Assembly: GCF_900100195.1 (NCBI RefSeq)
Contig: NZ_FNES01000016.1
Span: forward strand, 1 to 64,000
Length of the DNA stretch: 64,000 nt
Direction of reading: 5' to 3'
From: Billgrantia gudaonensis
GTDB lineage: Bacteria > Pseudomonadota > Gammaproteobacteria > Pseudomonadales > Halomonadaceae
Shown in pieces: positions 16,672-28,611 of the stretch. A model generated the notes under the pieces. That model saw nothing but the letters and a program-made list of their open reading frames with translations, was not told the DNA's origin and did no database searches. The stretch's first letter is position 1. Every line of letters starts with the position of its first letter. The position numbers and the translations under genes were made by a program.

Positions 16672-16840
16672 GGTGGCTCCTTCGGTTGTCGCCGTGAGGA
16701 TGGGCCGGGCCGGCAGGTCACCGTCTCGGCCGGAAATCGAACCGCCAAGATGGTATGCCTGCGGTGCACAAAACTCAATGCGACCTGCGGCTAGGCCGGC
16801 GCGAAGGAGCCGAACGGCCGGCCTTGAGAAAGGGGGAGCC

Positions 16841-17335
16841 TCAGCCTTGGGTGGCCTGCGCCGCCGCCTTCGGCGTGTGGGCGGCATGCAACCGGGCGAT
16901 CAGTTGATCCTCCAGGGCGAAACGCTCGGTGAGACCACGCGCGAGGCGGTCGAGCCAGGCAGGCAGACGAGGCAGATAGTGGCGGCAGCGCACCGGTGTG
17001 GCGTAATCGGCCTCGAAGGCGAGCATCAGTTCGGTGGACATGTCGAGTCGTTCGAGCAGCTTCTCGGCAATGGCCAGCGCCTGGTCGTCGTCGAAGGCGC
17101 TAGCCTCTTCGCGAAGTTGCGGATAGATCTCGAAGTGGCCGGCGCTGATGTAGTCCATCAGCAGTTCGCTGAAACGGTCGATCTGCAACTTTTCGACCGC
17201 TTCCAGCTCGGCGTCACAGGCCTCCTTGAGGTCCACGAAGCACACCAGCAGCTCGCGTCGCTCGTCGAGCCAGCGATCGATGAGGCGATGGACCCCTCCC
17301 CAGCGTTCCTGGGCGTTCTTGCAATCCTCGAGCAT
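16841..17335 (-). CDS. rsd: Rsd/AlgQ anti-sigma-70 regulator
   Basis: The 164-aa all-helical protein starts [26 protein letters not shown], nearly the same as Pseudomonas AlgQ and close to E. coli Rsd. The family binds region 4 of sigma-70 and frees core polymerase for alternative sigma factors in stationary phase. ATG 17335 has GGGAGG upstream and matches family N-termini; a GTG two codons earlier is less likely. The gap of 124 bases to dsbB suggests its own promoter. Confidence 0.93.
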   Translation of the reverse strand: MLEDCKNAQERWGGVHRLIDRWLDERRELLVCFVDLKEACDAELEAVEKLQIDRFSELLMDYISAGHFEIYPQLREEASAFDDDQALAIAEKLLERLDMSTELMLAFEADYATPVRCRHYLPRLPAWLDRLARGLTERFALEDQLIARLHAAHTPKAAAQATQG

Positions 17336-17459
17336 GGCCACCTCCCTTGCGACGCGTCACCGGAACCCGATCGGGCCGACACGGTACGGCCCGTCTGGCC
17401 GACCTCGCTCAGACTCGCTCGCGGCCATGGTCGCTGTCAATCCCGATGCGTCGGTGCCA

Positions 17460-17978
17460 TCACCGGCGTTCAACGATCCAGGAACGATATAGCAGCCCCA
17501 GCGGCGCCAGCGCCAGCACCAGAAAGCCCACGAGCGTCCAGCCCGGCAGCGAGACGCCGAGAAACAGGAAGTCGATGTTGGCACACTCGCCGGAGCCGGA
17601 CAGCACCATGGAAACCACTTCCTGCAGGGGCAGGATGTCCATCATGTAATCCAGACTGGGGCCGCAGCTGGGTACTTCGTCGGGCGGCAGCGACTGCAGC
17701 CAGAGGTGGCGCCAGGCCACGCCGACGCCGCCCAGCACGGCCGCCAGCGACAGAGCACCGTAGACGCCGGCACCGAGCCGTCCCGCCGGGTCGTGCAGCG
17801 CCGCCACGAGAAACACTGCCGCCGCCGAGAGCACGGCAACGCGCTGGAAGATGCACAGCGGACAGGGCGCCAGCCCCACCACGTGTTCGAGAAACAACGC
17901 CACGGCCATCATCAGCACGCAGAAAGCCAGGCCGGCCAGGCTCCACTGGCGCACGCGCCAGCGACGAAGAGAGGTCAT
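17460..17978 (-). CDS. dsbB: Disulfide bond formation protein DsbB
   Basis: DsbB is the inner-membrane oxidase that reoxidises DsbA and passes electrons to quinone. The 172-aa protein has four transmembrane helices. The first periplasmic Cys pair is CPLC in LAPCPLCIFQR. The second-loop cysteines are PSCGP and SGECAN, and SLPGWTL follows. Its start overlaps the gshA stop (TGATG), so the two are probably cotranscribed. The operon links thiol oxidation and glutathione synthesis. Confidence 0.95.
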   Translation of the reverse strand: MTSLRRWRVRQWSLAGLAFCVLMMAVALFLEHVVGLAPCPLCIFQRVAVLSAAAVFLVAALHDPAGRLGAGVYGALSLAAVLGGVGVAWRHLWLQSLPPDEVPSCGPSLDYMMDILPLQEVVSMVLSGSGECANIDFLFLGVSLPGWTLVGFLVLALAPLGLLYRSWIVERR

Positions 17979-19618
17979 CACGAGGCGTCTCCGGCACGCT
18001 GCATGGCGGGTGAGTGCCCGGCCGCCGCCATGCGAGGCTCACGGGCACGGGCGAAGTACTGGTCGAGAAAGACTTCGAAAGTCTCGCGTTCGGCCGCCTC
18101 GATGTCCCGCTGCTGACGATGCGAAGTGGCTGCCAGGTCGGCGAACAATGCCTCGCGGGCGGGGTCCAGCGACTCGGCGCGCAGTTGAGCGGCCTGCTCG
18201 CGCGCCAGCGCCAGCATGGCATCGACGAACTCTTCGCCGGTCTCATCGAGGCGTGCCAGCAGGCGGCCGGAGGGCGTCAATGCGGGATCGCGAAGACTCG
18301 GCTCGAGCCGTTCCAGGGCATCGGCATGCGGCGTTCCCTCCACCGAGGCATCGAGAAGCTCGGCGACCTGGGCGAGTTCGGTGAAGATCTCGCCGCCCCA
18401 CTCCGCCACCGAACGGCGCCGCCCATCGTGCTCCAGGCGCATCTCGGGGTCGCGACCGCGCTCCACCACCCGCTGGCGATTGTCGTCCAGGCGGTCGCAC
18501 TCGTCGTCGGGGATCCACGGGCTCTCGGAAAGCAGACACCACATCAGGAAGACGTCGAGAAAGTGCATGCGCGCTTCGTCGATGCCCAGCGCATTGAAGG
18601 GGTCGAGGTCGAGACAGCGCACTTCGATGTACTCCACGCCGCGCGCCTCGAGCGCCTGGCTCGGCGTCTCGTCGTGGCGTGCCACCCGCTTGGGGCGAAT
18701 GTCGCTGTAATACTCGTTCTCGATCTGCAGGATGTTGGCATTGAGCTGGTGCCACCGGCCGTCTTCGCGGACGCCCAGTGCCTGGTAGGTCGGCCACGGC
18801 GTGCTGATGGCGTGACGCAGGGTGCCCACGTAGTTGGACAGCGAGTTGAAGCAGATCTTGAGCTGCGCCTGCACCTTGTTCTGGTAGCCGAGGTCCGACA
18901 TGCGCAGGCTGGTCGCGTAGCGCGAGATCAGGGTATCGCGACCGTGGGGCTCCAGCTTGTCGGGGACACGGCCGTCCGGCAGGAAGCTACGATCGAGCGC
19001 CGGCGAGGCTCCGAACAGATAGAGCAGCAGCCAGCTGTGGCGCCGGAAGTTGCGAATCAGCCCGAAGTAGCGCGCCGAACGGTAGTCGTCCAGCGGCGTG
19101 TCCGCAGCGCCATCCATGTCGCGCAGCGCCGTCCACAGCTCGTCGGGCAGCGAGAAGTTGTAGTGCACGCCGGCGATGGCCTGCATGATGCGCCCGTAGC
19201 GCACGTCCAGCCCGCGGCGATAGACGTGCTTCATCATCCCGACGTTGGAGGTGCCGTAGTCGGCGATGGTCACGCTGTCGTTGCCGTCGAGGCGCGCCGG
19301 CATGCTACCCGGCCAGATCAGCTCGTCGCCCAGATGGCGATAGCTGAAGCGGTGCAGGTCGGCGAGAAAGGCCACGGCATCCGCCGGACGGCAATAGACC
19401 GGAGTGATGTACTCCAGCAGTGCCTCGGAGTAGTCGGTGGTGATGTGCGGATGCGTCAGCTTGGAACCCAGCGCCGAGGGATGAGGCGTCCGAGCGATAC
19501 GCCCCTCTTGATCGACGCGCAGCCCCTCCTTCTCGACACCACGCCGGAGAGAGCCGAAGCGTCGCTGGCGAGCCAAGGTCGAGAGACGCGAAACGGTGGC
19601 GGTCAGTGAATCGGCCAA
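17978..19618 (-). CDS. gshA: Glutamate-cysteine ligase
   Basis: GshA makes gamma-glutamylcysteine, the first and limiting step of glutathione synthesis. The 546-aa protein is the proteobacterial type-1 family: GVEKEGLRVDQEGRIA near the N-terminus, HPHITTDYSEALLEYITPV (ATP and metal ligands), HYNFSLPDELW, YIEVRCLDLDPFNALGI. The best start is TTG 19618 (encoding MADSLTATVSRL), a weak initiation codon with only a modest upstream G-rich stretch. dsbB overlaps its stop codon. Confidence 0.96.
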   Translation of the reverse strand: MADSLTATVSRLSTLARQRRFGSLRRGVEKEGLRVDQEGRIARTPHPSALGSKLTHPHITTDYSEALLEYITPVYCRPADAVAFLADLHRFSYRHLGDELIWPGSMPARLDGNDSVTIADYGTSNVGMMKHVYRRGLDVRYGRIMQAIAGVHYNFSLPDELWTALRDMDGAADTPLDDYRSARYFGLIRNFRRHSWLLLYLFGASPALDRSFLPDGRVPDKLEPHGRDTLISRYATSLRMSDLGYQNKVQAQLKICFNSLSNYVGTLRHAISTPWPTYQALGVREDGRWHQLNANILQIENEYYSDIRPKRVARHDETPSQALEARGVEYIEVRCLDLDPFNALGIDEARMHFLDVFLMWCLLSESPWIPDDECDRLDDNRQRVVERGRDPEMRLEHDGRRRSVAEWGGEIFTELAQVAELLDASVEGTPHADALERLEPSLRDPALTPSGRLLARLDETGEEFVDAMLALAREQAAQLRAESLDPAREALFADLAATSHRQQRDIEAAERETFEVFLDQYFARAREPRMAAAGHSPAMQRAGDAS

Positions 19619-19724
19619 GACTGAAATCCCATCTGTTGGCTGCCCCAGCAGCCTGTCGAAACGAATCGGCCGAACTCAGCGGCCGAATGCCATGGTGCCC
19701 AGTATGACGGCGCGCTCGCCGGGT

Positions 19725-22082
<2,358 letters not shown>

Positions 22083-22153
22083 GACTTCCTTGGTATTGCG
22101 ACAACGAAAGATCGCGCCAAGGTACCACAAACGCCACGCCGTCGCCGCCGCGA

Positions 22154-22405
22154 TCAGCGACGCCAGCCGCTGACGTCCCACGGGTAGCGGCGCGCCTCGC
22201 GAGCCACGTCGCGGCGAGTCAGTCCGATATCGCGCAGTTGGTGATCGCTGAGCTCCAGCAGTTGGTTACGTTCGCGGCGCAACTGCATCAGGTGGCTCAA
22301 GCGGCGCATCCACTTCCACGGCAACGAGATGAAGCGCTGAGCGCTCTCAACGCAACCAGACGCATCGCAGGATGAAGCATCGTAGCAGCGATTGGGGGCC
22401 CTCAT
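22154..22405 (-). CDS. DUF1127-domain small protein
   Basis: The 83-aa protein ends with the DUF1127 motif ([29 protein letters not shown]), a short helical Arg-rich unit. Family members elsewhere act as RNA-binding or regulatory small proteins in phosphate and carbon metabolism. ATG 22405 is preceded by GGAGGAAACC. It is divergent from a LysR gene 114 bp away; this pairing is common and suggests the LysR protein controls it. Confidence 0.88.
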   Translation of the reverse strand: MRAPNRCYDASSCDASGCVESAQRFISLPWKWMRRLSHLMQLRRERNQLLELSDHQLRDIGLTRRDVAREARRYPWDVSGWRR

Positions 22406-22519
22406 GTCTGGTTTCCTCCGGGTCATGTCGAGTGATGGAGAAAGTCTCGCTGAGCCGATAAAATCAATCCAACAAATACTTCTAATGCCATGCATCAGCA
22501 GAAATGATGGAAACCAATC

Positions 22520-23371
22520 ATGCTCCACACCATCGATCATGAGCTGCTACGCACCTTCGTCGCCATCGTCGACCATGGCGGCTTCACCCGCGCGGCCCAG
22601 GCGGTCAACCGCACCCAGTCGGCGGTCAGCATGCAGATCAAGCGGCTCGAGGAGGACGTGATCCAGCGCCCGTTGTTCGAACGCCAGGGACGCCAGATGC
22701 ACCTGACCAGCGAGGGCACCACGCTGCTCGGCTATGCCCGCCGCATCCTCGACCTGCAGGGCGAGGCGCTCAACAAGCTGCGCAAGCCGGAGATGATCGG
22801 TCGGGTGCGGATCGGCGTGCCCGATGACTTCGTCATGCGCTTTCTGCCGGGCATCCTCAAGTCCTTTTCCCAGAGCTGGCCGCTGGTCGACGTCGAGGTG
22901 CAGTGCGCCCCTTCATCGGAGCTGCTCGGACGTCAGCAGGGCAGTCTCGACCTGAGCATCGTGACCTGCGAGGTAGGCCAGGAGATCGGCACCATCCTGC
23001 GTCGCGAGGAGACCGTGTGGGTGGTGGCGGAGAGCCATGCCGTACATCGCCAGTCGCCATTGCCGCTGGCGCTGTTCGAGGAGCCCTGCTTCTGCCGGCG
23101 CCACGCCTGCAACGCCCTGACCCGCGCCGGACGCCAGTATCGCATCGCCTACTCGAGCCCCAGCCTCGCCACCCTGCAGGCCGTGGTTGGCGCCGGGCTT
23201 GCCGTTTCCGCACTGATGAAGAGCCTGGTCACCCCGGGCATGCGCATAGTCGGCGAGGCCGACGATTTTCCCTCGCTGCCAGAGGGCTCCATCGTGCTGC
23301 TGCGCTCGCCCGAGGCCAACTCACCCGCCGTGGATGGCCTGGCGCGGCATATCGTGGAGGGATTCAGGTAG
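22520..23371 (+). CDS. LysR-family transcriptional regulator
   Basis: The 283-aa protein has an N-terminal winged HTH (LLRTFVAIVDHGGFTRAAQAV, then RTQSAVSMQIKRLEE) and a periplasmic-binding-like effector domain (VRIGVPDDFVMRFLPGIL ...). The dimer helix and HTH are close to the LrhA/HexA branch. The effector is unknown. It is divergent from the DUF1127 gene, so the 114-bp gap should hold its operator. Its last 8 bases overlap the 3' end of the convergent msrB gene. Confidence 0.9.
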   Translation: MLHTIDHELLRTFVAIVDHGGFTRAAQAVNRTQSAVSMQIKRLEEDVIQRPLFERQGRQMHLTSEGTTLLGYARRILDLQGEALNKLRKPEMIGRVRIGVPDDFVMRFLPGILKSFSQSWPLVDVEVQCAPSSELLGRQQGSLDLSIVTCEVGQEIGTILRREETVWVVAESHAVHRQSPLPLALFEEPCFCRRHACNALTRAGRQYRIAYSSPSLATLQAVVGAGLAVSALMKSLVTPGMRIVGEADDFPSLPEGSIVLLRSPEANSPAVDGLARHIVEGFR

Positions 23372-23867
23372 CCGCCGGCACGAAGGTCAGCGCCAACCCG
23401 TTGTTGCACCAGCGCAGCCCGGTGGGGTCGGGGCCGTCGTCGAAGACGTGGCCCTGGTGGCCGCCGCAGCGCGCGCAGTGATACTCGGTGCGAGGCAGCA
23501 GCATGCTGAAATCGAGCTGGCTGAGCAGATGCCCTTCCACGTGCTCGAAGAAACTCGGCCAGCCGGTGCCGGAGTCGTACTTCATGGCACTGGTGAACAG
23601 CAGCAGGTCGCACCCGGCGCAGCGATATTCGCCCTCGCGCGTCTCCGCATCCAGTGGGCTGGAGAACGGCTCTTCGGTGCCGTGATCGCGCAGTATCCAG
23701 AACTCATCGCGGGTGAGTCGCTCGCGCCACTCGGCTTCGGAGAGCTCGAGCGGCTCGATGTCCTCGGCGCGCTCCAGGTTCAGGCGGACGAAGCCCAGGC
23801 TCACGCCGGGAATCAGCGTGGCCGCACCGGTCACGCCGATCAGCCCCAGGAAATGGCGACGTTGCAT
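23364..23867 (-). CDS. msrB: Peptide-methionine (R)-S-oxide reductase MsrB with a Tat-type signal
   Basis: MsrB reduces methionine-R-sulfoxide. The 167-aa protein holds the two zinc CxxC pairs (CAGC, CARC), SGTGWPSFF, and the catalytic Cys in GLRWCNNGLAL. Its N-terminus, MQRRHFLGLIGVTGAATLIPG, has a twin Arg and a hydrophobic core, so it is probably exported by Tat and may stay anchored. E. coli MsrB is cytosolic, so this copy likely repairs periplasmic proteins. It is monocistronic and convergent with the LysR gene, with an 8-base overlap. Confidence 0.93.
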   Translation of the reverse strand: MQRRHFLGLIGVTGAATLIPGVSLGFVRLNLERAEDIEPLELSEAEWRERLTRDEFWILRDHGTEEPFSSPLDAETREGEYRCAGCDLLLFTSAMKYDSGTGWPSFFEHVEGHLLSQLDFSMLLPRTEYHCARCGGHQGHVFDDGPDPTGLRWCNNGLALTFVPAAT

Positions 23868-23990
23868 GATCTGCCTCCTGCGGGGTGACGGCCACCCCGG
23901 ATGGCATGGATTCCAACGCAGACGGGGAAGGGCCTGCGCCCTTCCCCGTTATGACCGCGATCGTCCGCGGCGGTTCGGCCCCAAGAAGCT

Positions 23991-25547
23991 TCAGACGAGA
24001 CTCGGCCCCGCCTTGACGATGGCCTCGCTGACGCCGTCGAACTTCTTGAAGTTGTCGACGAACTTGGCGGCCAGGTCGTCCCGCTTGCGATCGTAGGCGG
24101 CCTTGTCCTCCCAGGTCTCGCGCGGGTCGAGCAAGCGCGTATCGACGCCCGGTACCGCGGTGGGCACGTCGAGATTGAGCCCAGCGATGCGCTGGGTCTC
24201 GACCTCGCGCAGCACGCCGGACTGGATGGCGCTGATGATGGCACGCGTGGTGGGAATGGAGAAGCGCGAACCGCCCTCGCCGTAGGCACCGCCGGTCCAG
24301 CCGGTGTTGACCAGGTAGACCTGAGCGTCCTTCTCGGCCACGCGCTTGATCAGCAGATCGGCATACTCGCGGGCCGGACGCGGAAAGAAAGGCGCGCCGA
24401 AGCAGGTGGAAAAGGTGGCTTCGAGGCCGCTGGAAGAGCCCATCTCGGTGGACCCCACCTTGGCGGTGTAACCGGAAAGGAAGTGATACGCCGCCGCTTC
24501 CTTGGACAGCACCGACACCGGCGGCAGCACTCCGCTCATGTCGCAAGTGAGGAAGATGATGGCGTTGGGCTCGCCGGCGCGGTTCTCGGGAACGCGCTTG
24601 TCGACGTGCTCCAGCGGATAGGCCGCCCGCGAGTTCTGGGTCAGACTGTCGTCGGCGAAGTCGGGCTCGCGACGATCGTCGAGAACCACGTTCTCCAGCA
24701 CGGTGCCGAACTTGATGGCGTTCCAGATCACCGGCTCGTTCTTTTCGGAGAGGTCGATGCACTTGGCATAGCAACCGCCTTCGATGTTGAACACGGTGCC
24801 GGGGCCCCAGCCGTGCTCGTCGTCACCGATCAAATAGCGTGCCGGGTCGGCGGAAAGCGTGGTCTTGCCGGTGCCGGAAAGACCGAAGAACAGCGTGGTC
24901 TCGCCGTCTTCGCCGACGTTGGCGCTGCAGTGCATGGGCAGCACGTCGGAAGACGGCAGCAGGAAATTCTGCACCGAGAACATGGCCTTCTTCATCTCGC
25001 CGGCGTAGCGCATGCCGGCGATCAGCACCTTGCGCTGGGCGAAGTTGATGATCACGGTGCCGTTGGAGTTGGTGCCGTCGCGAGCCGGATCGCATTCGAA
25101 GAATGGCGCGTTGAGGATCGCCCACTCACTCTTGGTGGCAGGATTGTAGGCGGTGGGCCGCACGAACATGGTACGCCCGAACAGGTTGTGCCAGGCGGTC
25201 TCGGTAGTCACCCGAACCGGCAGATAGTGCTGCGGGTCGCTGCCCACGTGAAGCTCGGACACGAAATGCTCGTCGCTGCTCAGGTAGTCTTCCACGCGCC
25301 CCCACAGGGCATCGAACTTGTCGGCATCGAAGGGGCGGTTGACGCTGCCCCAGTCGATCTGGGCGCTGGTGGAGGGCTCATCGACGATATAGCGATCCTT
25401 GGGCGAGCGACCGGTGCGCTCGCCGGTGTTCACCACCAGGGCGCCATTGGCGGCCAGGCGGCCTTCGCCGCGCAACACCGCTCGTTCGATGAGTTCGGCG
25501 CTGCTGAGGTTGGCGTGGGCTTGGGGGGCGACTCGAGGTTTGGTCAT
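23991..25547 (-). CDS. pckA: Phosphoenolpyruvate carboxykinase (ATP)
   Basis: PckA converts oxaloacetate and ATP to PEP, the entry to gluconeogenesis. The 518-aa enzyme has [34 protein letters not shown], the P-loop [14 protein letters not shown] and LIGDDEHGW, all standard for ATP-type PEPCK. ATG 25547 ([11 protein letters not shown]) was chosen over an earlier frame opening with no family match. It lies downstream of hslO across a 419-bp gap that carries a palindrome and a heptamer array. Confidence 0.97.
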   Translation of the reverse strand: MTKPRVAPQAHANLSSAELIERAVLRGEGRLAANGALVVNTGERTGRSPKDRYIVDEPSTSAQIDWGSVNRPFDADKFDALWGRVEDYLSSDEHFVSELHVGSDPQHYLPVRVTTETAWHNLFGRTMFVRPTAYNPATKSEWAILNAPFFECDPARDGTNSNGTVIINFAQRKVLIAGMRYAGEMKKAMFSVQNFLLPSSDVLPMHCSANVGEDGETTLFFGLSGTGKTTLSADPARYLIGDDEHGWGPGTVFNIEGGCYAKCIDLSEKNEPVIWNAIKFGTVLENVVLDDRREPDFADDSLTQNSRAAYPLEHVDKRVPENRAGEPNAIIFLTCDMSGVLPPVSVLSKEAAAYHFLSGYTAKVGSTEMGSSSGLEATFSTCFGAPFFPRPAREYADLLIKRVAEKDAQVYLVNTGWTGGAYGEGGSRFSIPTTRAIISAIQSGVLREVETQRIAGLNLDVPTAVPGVDTRLLDPRETWEDKAAYDRKRDDLAAKFVDNFKKFDGVSEAIVKAGPSLV

Positions 25548-25743
25548 GTCGGTTCCTGGGCCTTGCGGCCGGTTCTCTCGTGGGCCTGGCGCTGAGCACG
25601 CCATTTGCTAAGGGGTTTCCGATCGCTCCCGAGGGGGTCACCGTACTTGTCGCTGTTATATGAGCAGGGCAATCGGCCGAAAAGCGGGCGCCATTATGGC
25701 AAAAAGCGAGGCCATGGGGAACGCTGCCGTTGGCCGAAGTTCT

Positions 25744-25761
25744 TGTAGTTTTACTACTACA
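25744..25761. promoter_or_regulatory. Palindromic candidate operator upstream of pckA
   Basis: TGTAGT-N6-ACTACA is a perfect inverted repeat about 200 bases upstream of the pckA start codon. The spacing matches boxes such as the TyrR type (TGTAAA-N6-TTTACA), but the arm sequence differs, so the regulator is unknown. Confidence 0.4.
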
Positions 25762-25817
25762 TCGGGACCACTTCGCGGCAGATTGTCGCACGAGCCATGC
25801 TGCTGTGCAGCGTTGCT

Positions 25818-25913
25818 GCGGGTTGCGGGTTGCGGGTTGCGGGTTGCGGGTTGCGGGTTGCGGGTTGCGGGTTGCGGGTTGCGGGTTGCGGGTTGCGGGT
25901 TGCGGGTTGCGGG
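25818..25913 (+). repeat. Tandem heptamer array, GCGGGTT x13
   Basis: Thirteen uninterrupted perfect copies of GCGGGTT plus GCGGG. The flank ATAGCCTAACTCGCCCC and the following CCCGAAACCC-TATCTCG recur after the 12-copy array at 31688, so the two arrays are related beyond their unit. Confidence 0.96.
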
Positions 25914-25966
25914 CCATAGCCTAACTCGCCCCTCGAAACCCGAAACCCGTATCTCGAAGCGGCCCT

Positions 25967-26842
25967 TCAGTGCAACGTCGGCGGCGTGGCGTCGTCGCCC
26001 TGCAGCAGCGCTTCGACCTCGGCGACGCCGAAGCGGTAGCAGGTGTGGCAGAAGTGACACTGGGTCTCGACGACCCCCTGTTCGGCGAGGATGTCGCGAA
26101 CCTCCTCGGCACCCAGCGTCAGCAGCGCCTGGGCGATCCGCTCGCGCGAGCAGGTGCAACCGAAATGCAGCGCCTTGGGTTCGAACACGCGCACCGTCTC
26201 TTCGTGATAAAGGCGATGCAGCAGCTCGTGCTGGGGCAGGCCCAGCAGCTCATCCTCGCTCAGCGTCTCTGCCAGATGAACGGTTCGCGCCCAGGCATCG
26301 TCATCCTGATTGAGCGACTCGTCCGGCAGGCGCTGCAGCAGTAGCCCGCCGGCGCTCACCCCGTCGGCAGCCAGCCACAGCCGGGTGGGCAGCTGTTCGG
26401 ACTGGGCGAAATAGGCTTCCAGACAACCCGCCAGGCTGTCGTGGTCGAGCGCCACGATGCCCTGATAGCGATTGCCTTCGCGCGGGTCCAGGGTGATCAC
26501 GATCTGGCCGTCGCCCACCAGATCGCGAAAAGCCGCGTCGCCTGCCGGCAGCTCGGTCTCCTCGCTCAGGCGGGCGATGGCGCGCATCTCACCGCCGGGA
26601 TTGGACTCGGCCATCAGCAGCGAGAGTGCGCCCTGGCCGCGCACTTCGAGGCTCAGAATGCCATCGAGCTTGACGGTATCGGTGAGCAGGGCTGCCGCCG
26701 CCAGCAGCTCGCCGAGCAGCCGGTTGACGGCAGCGGGGTAGGCATGACGCTCGAGCACGTCGGCGTAGGCGCGTTCGAGGGTGACGATCTCGCCACGCAC
26801 GTTGGTGCGCTCGAACAGGAAGCGTTGGATCTGGTCGGTCAT
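25967..26842 (-). CDS. hslO: Hsp33 redox-regulated chaperone
   Basis: Hsp33 is switched on by oxidative unfolding when its zinc is released. The 291-aa protein has the family core ([31 protein letters not shown]) and the C-terminal redox switch CTCS near residue 232 plus CHFCHTC near 265, giving the CxC and CxxC pairs. It ends in a short tail. It lies 20 bases downstream of hslR in the conserved yrfG-hslR-hslO-pckA block. Confidence 0.95.
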   Translation of the reverse strand: MTDQIQRFLFERTNVRGEIVTLERAYADVLERHAYPAAVNRLLGELLAAAALLTDTVKLDGILSLEVRGQGALSLLMAESNPGGEMRAIARLSEETELPAGDAAFRDLVGDGQIVITLDPREGNRYQGIVALDHDSLAGCLEAYFAQSEQLPTRLWLAADGVSAGGLLLQRLPDESLNQDDDAWARTVHLAETLSEDELLGLPQHELLHRLYHEETVRVFEPKALHFGCTCSRERIAQALLTLGAEEVRDILAEQGVVETQCHFCHTCYRFGVAEVEALLQGDDATPPTLH

Positions 26843-26862
26843 GGTCTCTCGAATCTCTCGGG

Positions 26863-27251
<389 letters not shown>

Positions 27252-27255
<4 letters not shown>

Positions 27256-27944
27256 GCTTCCCCCTCGGCATCGCGGCGCGCCTCGCGCGGCAGTTCCCGG
27301 GGCAGAATGGTGGCGAAGCGATCCAGGGCGATGAACTCCTCGAGCTCCTTCTCCGGACGCGTGCTGTCGGGCTGCTTGATGCCGAGCAGATGGCGGATGC
27401 CGAACTCCCGGGCGCTTTCCAACACGCTAACGTTGTCGTCGATGAACAGCGTGCGCGCCGGATCGAAGGGCTCGACCTCCTGCAGGGCGAACCAGAACGC
27501 CTGGGCCTCCTTGGGCACGCCCAGATCCGCCGAGGAGACGATGGCGTCCAGATAGGCTTCCAGCCCGGTCAACGGCAGCTTGAGCGCCAGGCTCTCGCGG
27601 TCGGCATTGGTGGCCAGAACCACTCGCGGATGGGCGCTCTTGAGCCATTTGAGGAAATCCAGGGCATCGCTGCGCAGGCCGATCAGATGCTGCACCTCAC
27701 GCTTGAGCGTCAGCACGTCGACGCCCAGCTCACGGCTCCAGTAGGCCAGGCTGTACCAGTTCAGCGTGCCCTTCTCGCGGATGATGCGCGCACGCACACG
27801 CTCCTGGGTGGCGTCGTCCAGGCGGTGCAGCTCCACGTAGCGACGCGGCAGGTGCTCGAGCCAGAAATGGCTGTCGAAGTGCAGGTCCAGCAGGGTGCCG
27901 TCCATGTCCAGCAGGACGGTATCGATGGCGCGCCAGTCGATCAT
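27252..27944 (-). CDS. yrfG: GMP/IMP nucleotidase, HAD family
   Basis: The 230-aa HAD phosphatase shows motif [15 protein letters not shown], motif [12 protein letters not shown] and motif [16 protein letters not shown]. The N-terminal [14 protein letters not shown] and a Lys between motifs II and III match YrfG, which dephosphorylates GMP and IMP in E. coli. It overlaps hslR by 4 bases and is divergent from nudE across 78 bp. Confidence 0.92.
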
Positions 27945-28022
27945 CGCGGCTCCAGGTGGCGTGCGGTCAGGGGCAAGCGTGGTAGTGTATCAGCCAGACT
28001 TCATGACAGAAACGGAGTTCCC

Positions 28023-28610
28023 ATGTCAGAGACCCCCTGGCCCCGCAAGCCACAGGTGCTGTCGTGCCAATCGGTGGCGAAGAGCCGGCTGTTTCACGTC
28101 GAGTCGCTCGAGCTGCGCTTCGCCAACGGCGCCGAGCGCACCTTCGAACGCCTGACCGGCAGCGACCAGGGTGCGGTGATGATCGTCGCCATGCCCGACC
28201 CCGACCACGTGCTGCTGATCCGCGAGTACGCCGCCGGTTTCGAAGACTACGTGCTGACCCTGCCCAAGGGGCTGGTCGACCCCGGCGAAGACGTGATCAG
28301 CGCGGCCAATCGCGAGCTGATGGAAGAGTGCGGCTTCGGGGCGGAGCACATCGAGCCGCTGGTGGAACTATCCTTGGCACCCAACTACATGCGCCACCGC
28401 ATGCAGGTGCTGCTGGCCACCGACCTCTACCCCAGGCGCCTGCCCGGCGACGAACCCGAGCCGCTGATCGTCGAGACCCACGCGCTGGAGGAACTTCCGG
28501 CGCTGCTGTTGCGCGAGGACTTCCACGAGGCGCGTGCCATCGCCGCACTGTACATCGCCCGCGACGCCCTGCGTCAGCGCCAGTCGAACGAATCGCCGCT
28601 GAGCTGGTAG
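28023..28610 (+). CDS. nudE: ADP compounds hydrolase NudE
   Basis: NudE hydrolyses ADP-ribose, NADH and related dinucleotides. The 195-aa protein has the Nudix box in KGLVDPGEDVISAANRELMEECGF and the upstream E-Y-A-x-G motif (IREYAAGFEDYVLTLPKG). Divergence from yrfG is conserved with E. coli. ATG 28023 has GGAGTTCCC before it. The stop is 1 base from the convergent oxidoreductase stop. Confidence 0.94.
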   Translation: MSETPWPRKPQVLSCQSVAKSRLFHVESLELRFANGAERTFERLTGSDQGAVMIVAMPDPDHVLLIREYAAGFEDYVLTLPKGLVDPGEDVISAANRELMEECGFGAEHIEPLVELSLAPNYMRHRMQVLLATDLYPRRLPGDEPEPLIVETHALEELPALLLREDFHEARAIAALYIARDALRQRQSNESPLSW

Positions 28611-28611
28611 C

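Larger units (their letters stand above)
25548..25966. other. 419-bp pckA-hslO intergenic region
   Basis: The gap holds the pckA leader, a perfect palindrome at 25744-25761, a 13-copy heptamer array at 25818-25913 and a CGAAACC-rich segment at 25935-25956. Frames through it translate to monotonous repeats (NPQPATR) and are not genes. Confidence 0.8.

Noticed and set aside
25378-26313. Frames encoding NPQPATR or GCGLRVA repeats
   Set aside because: They translate the heptamer array in different frames. A 7-base unit gives a 21-base, 7-residue period in every frame, so the repeats do not show coding.
27390-28022. Upstream extension of nudE to 406 codons
   Set aside because: It runs antisense through yrfG. 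ATG 28023 gives the normal NudE length.
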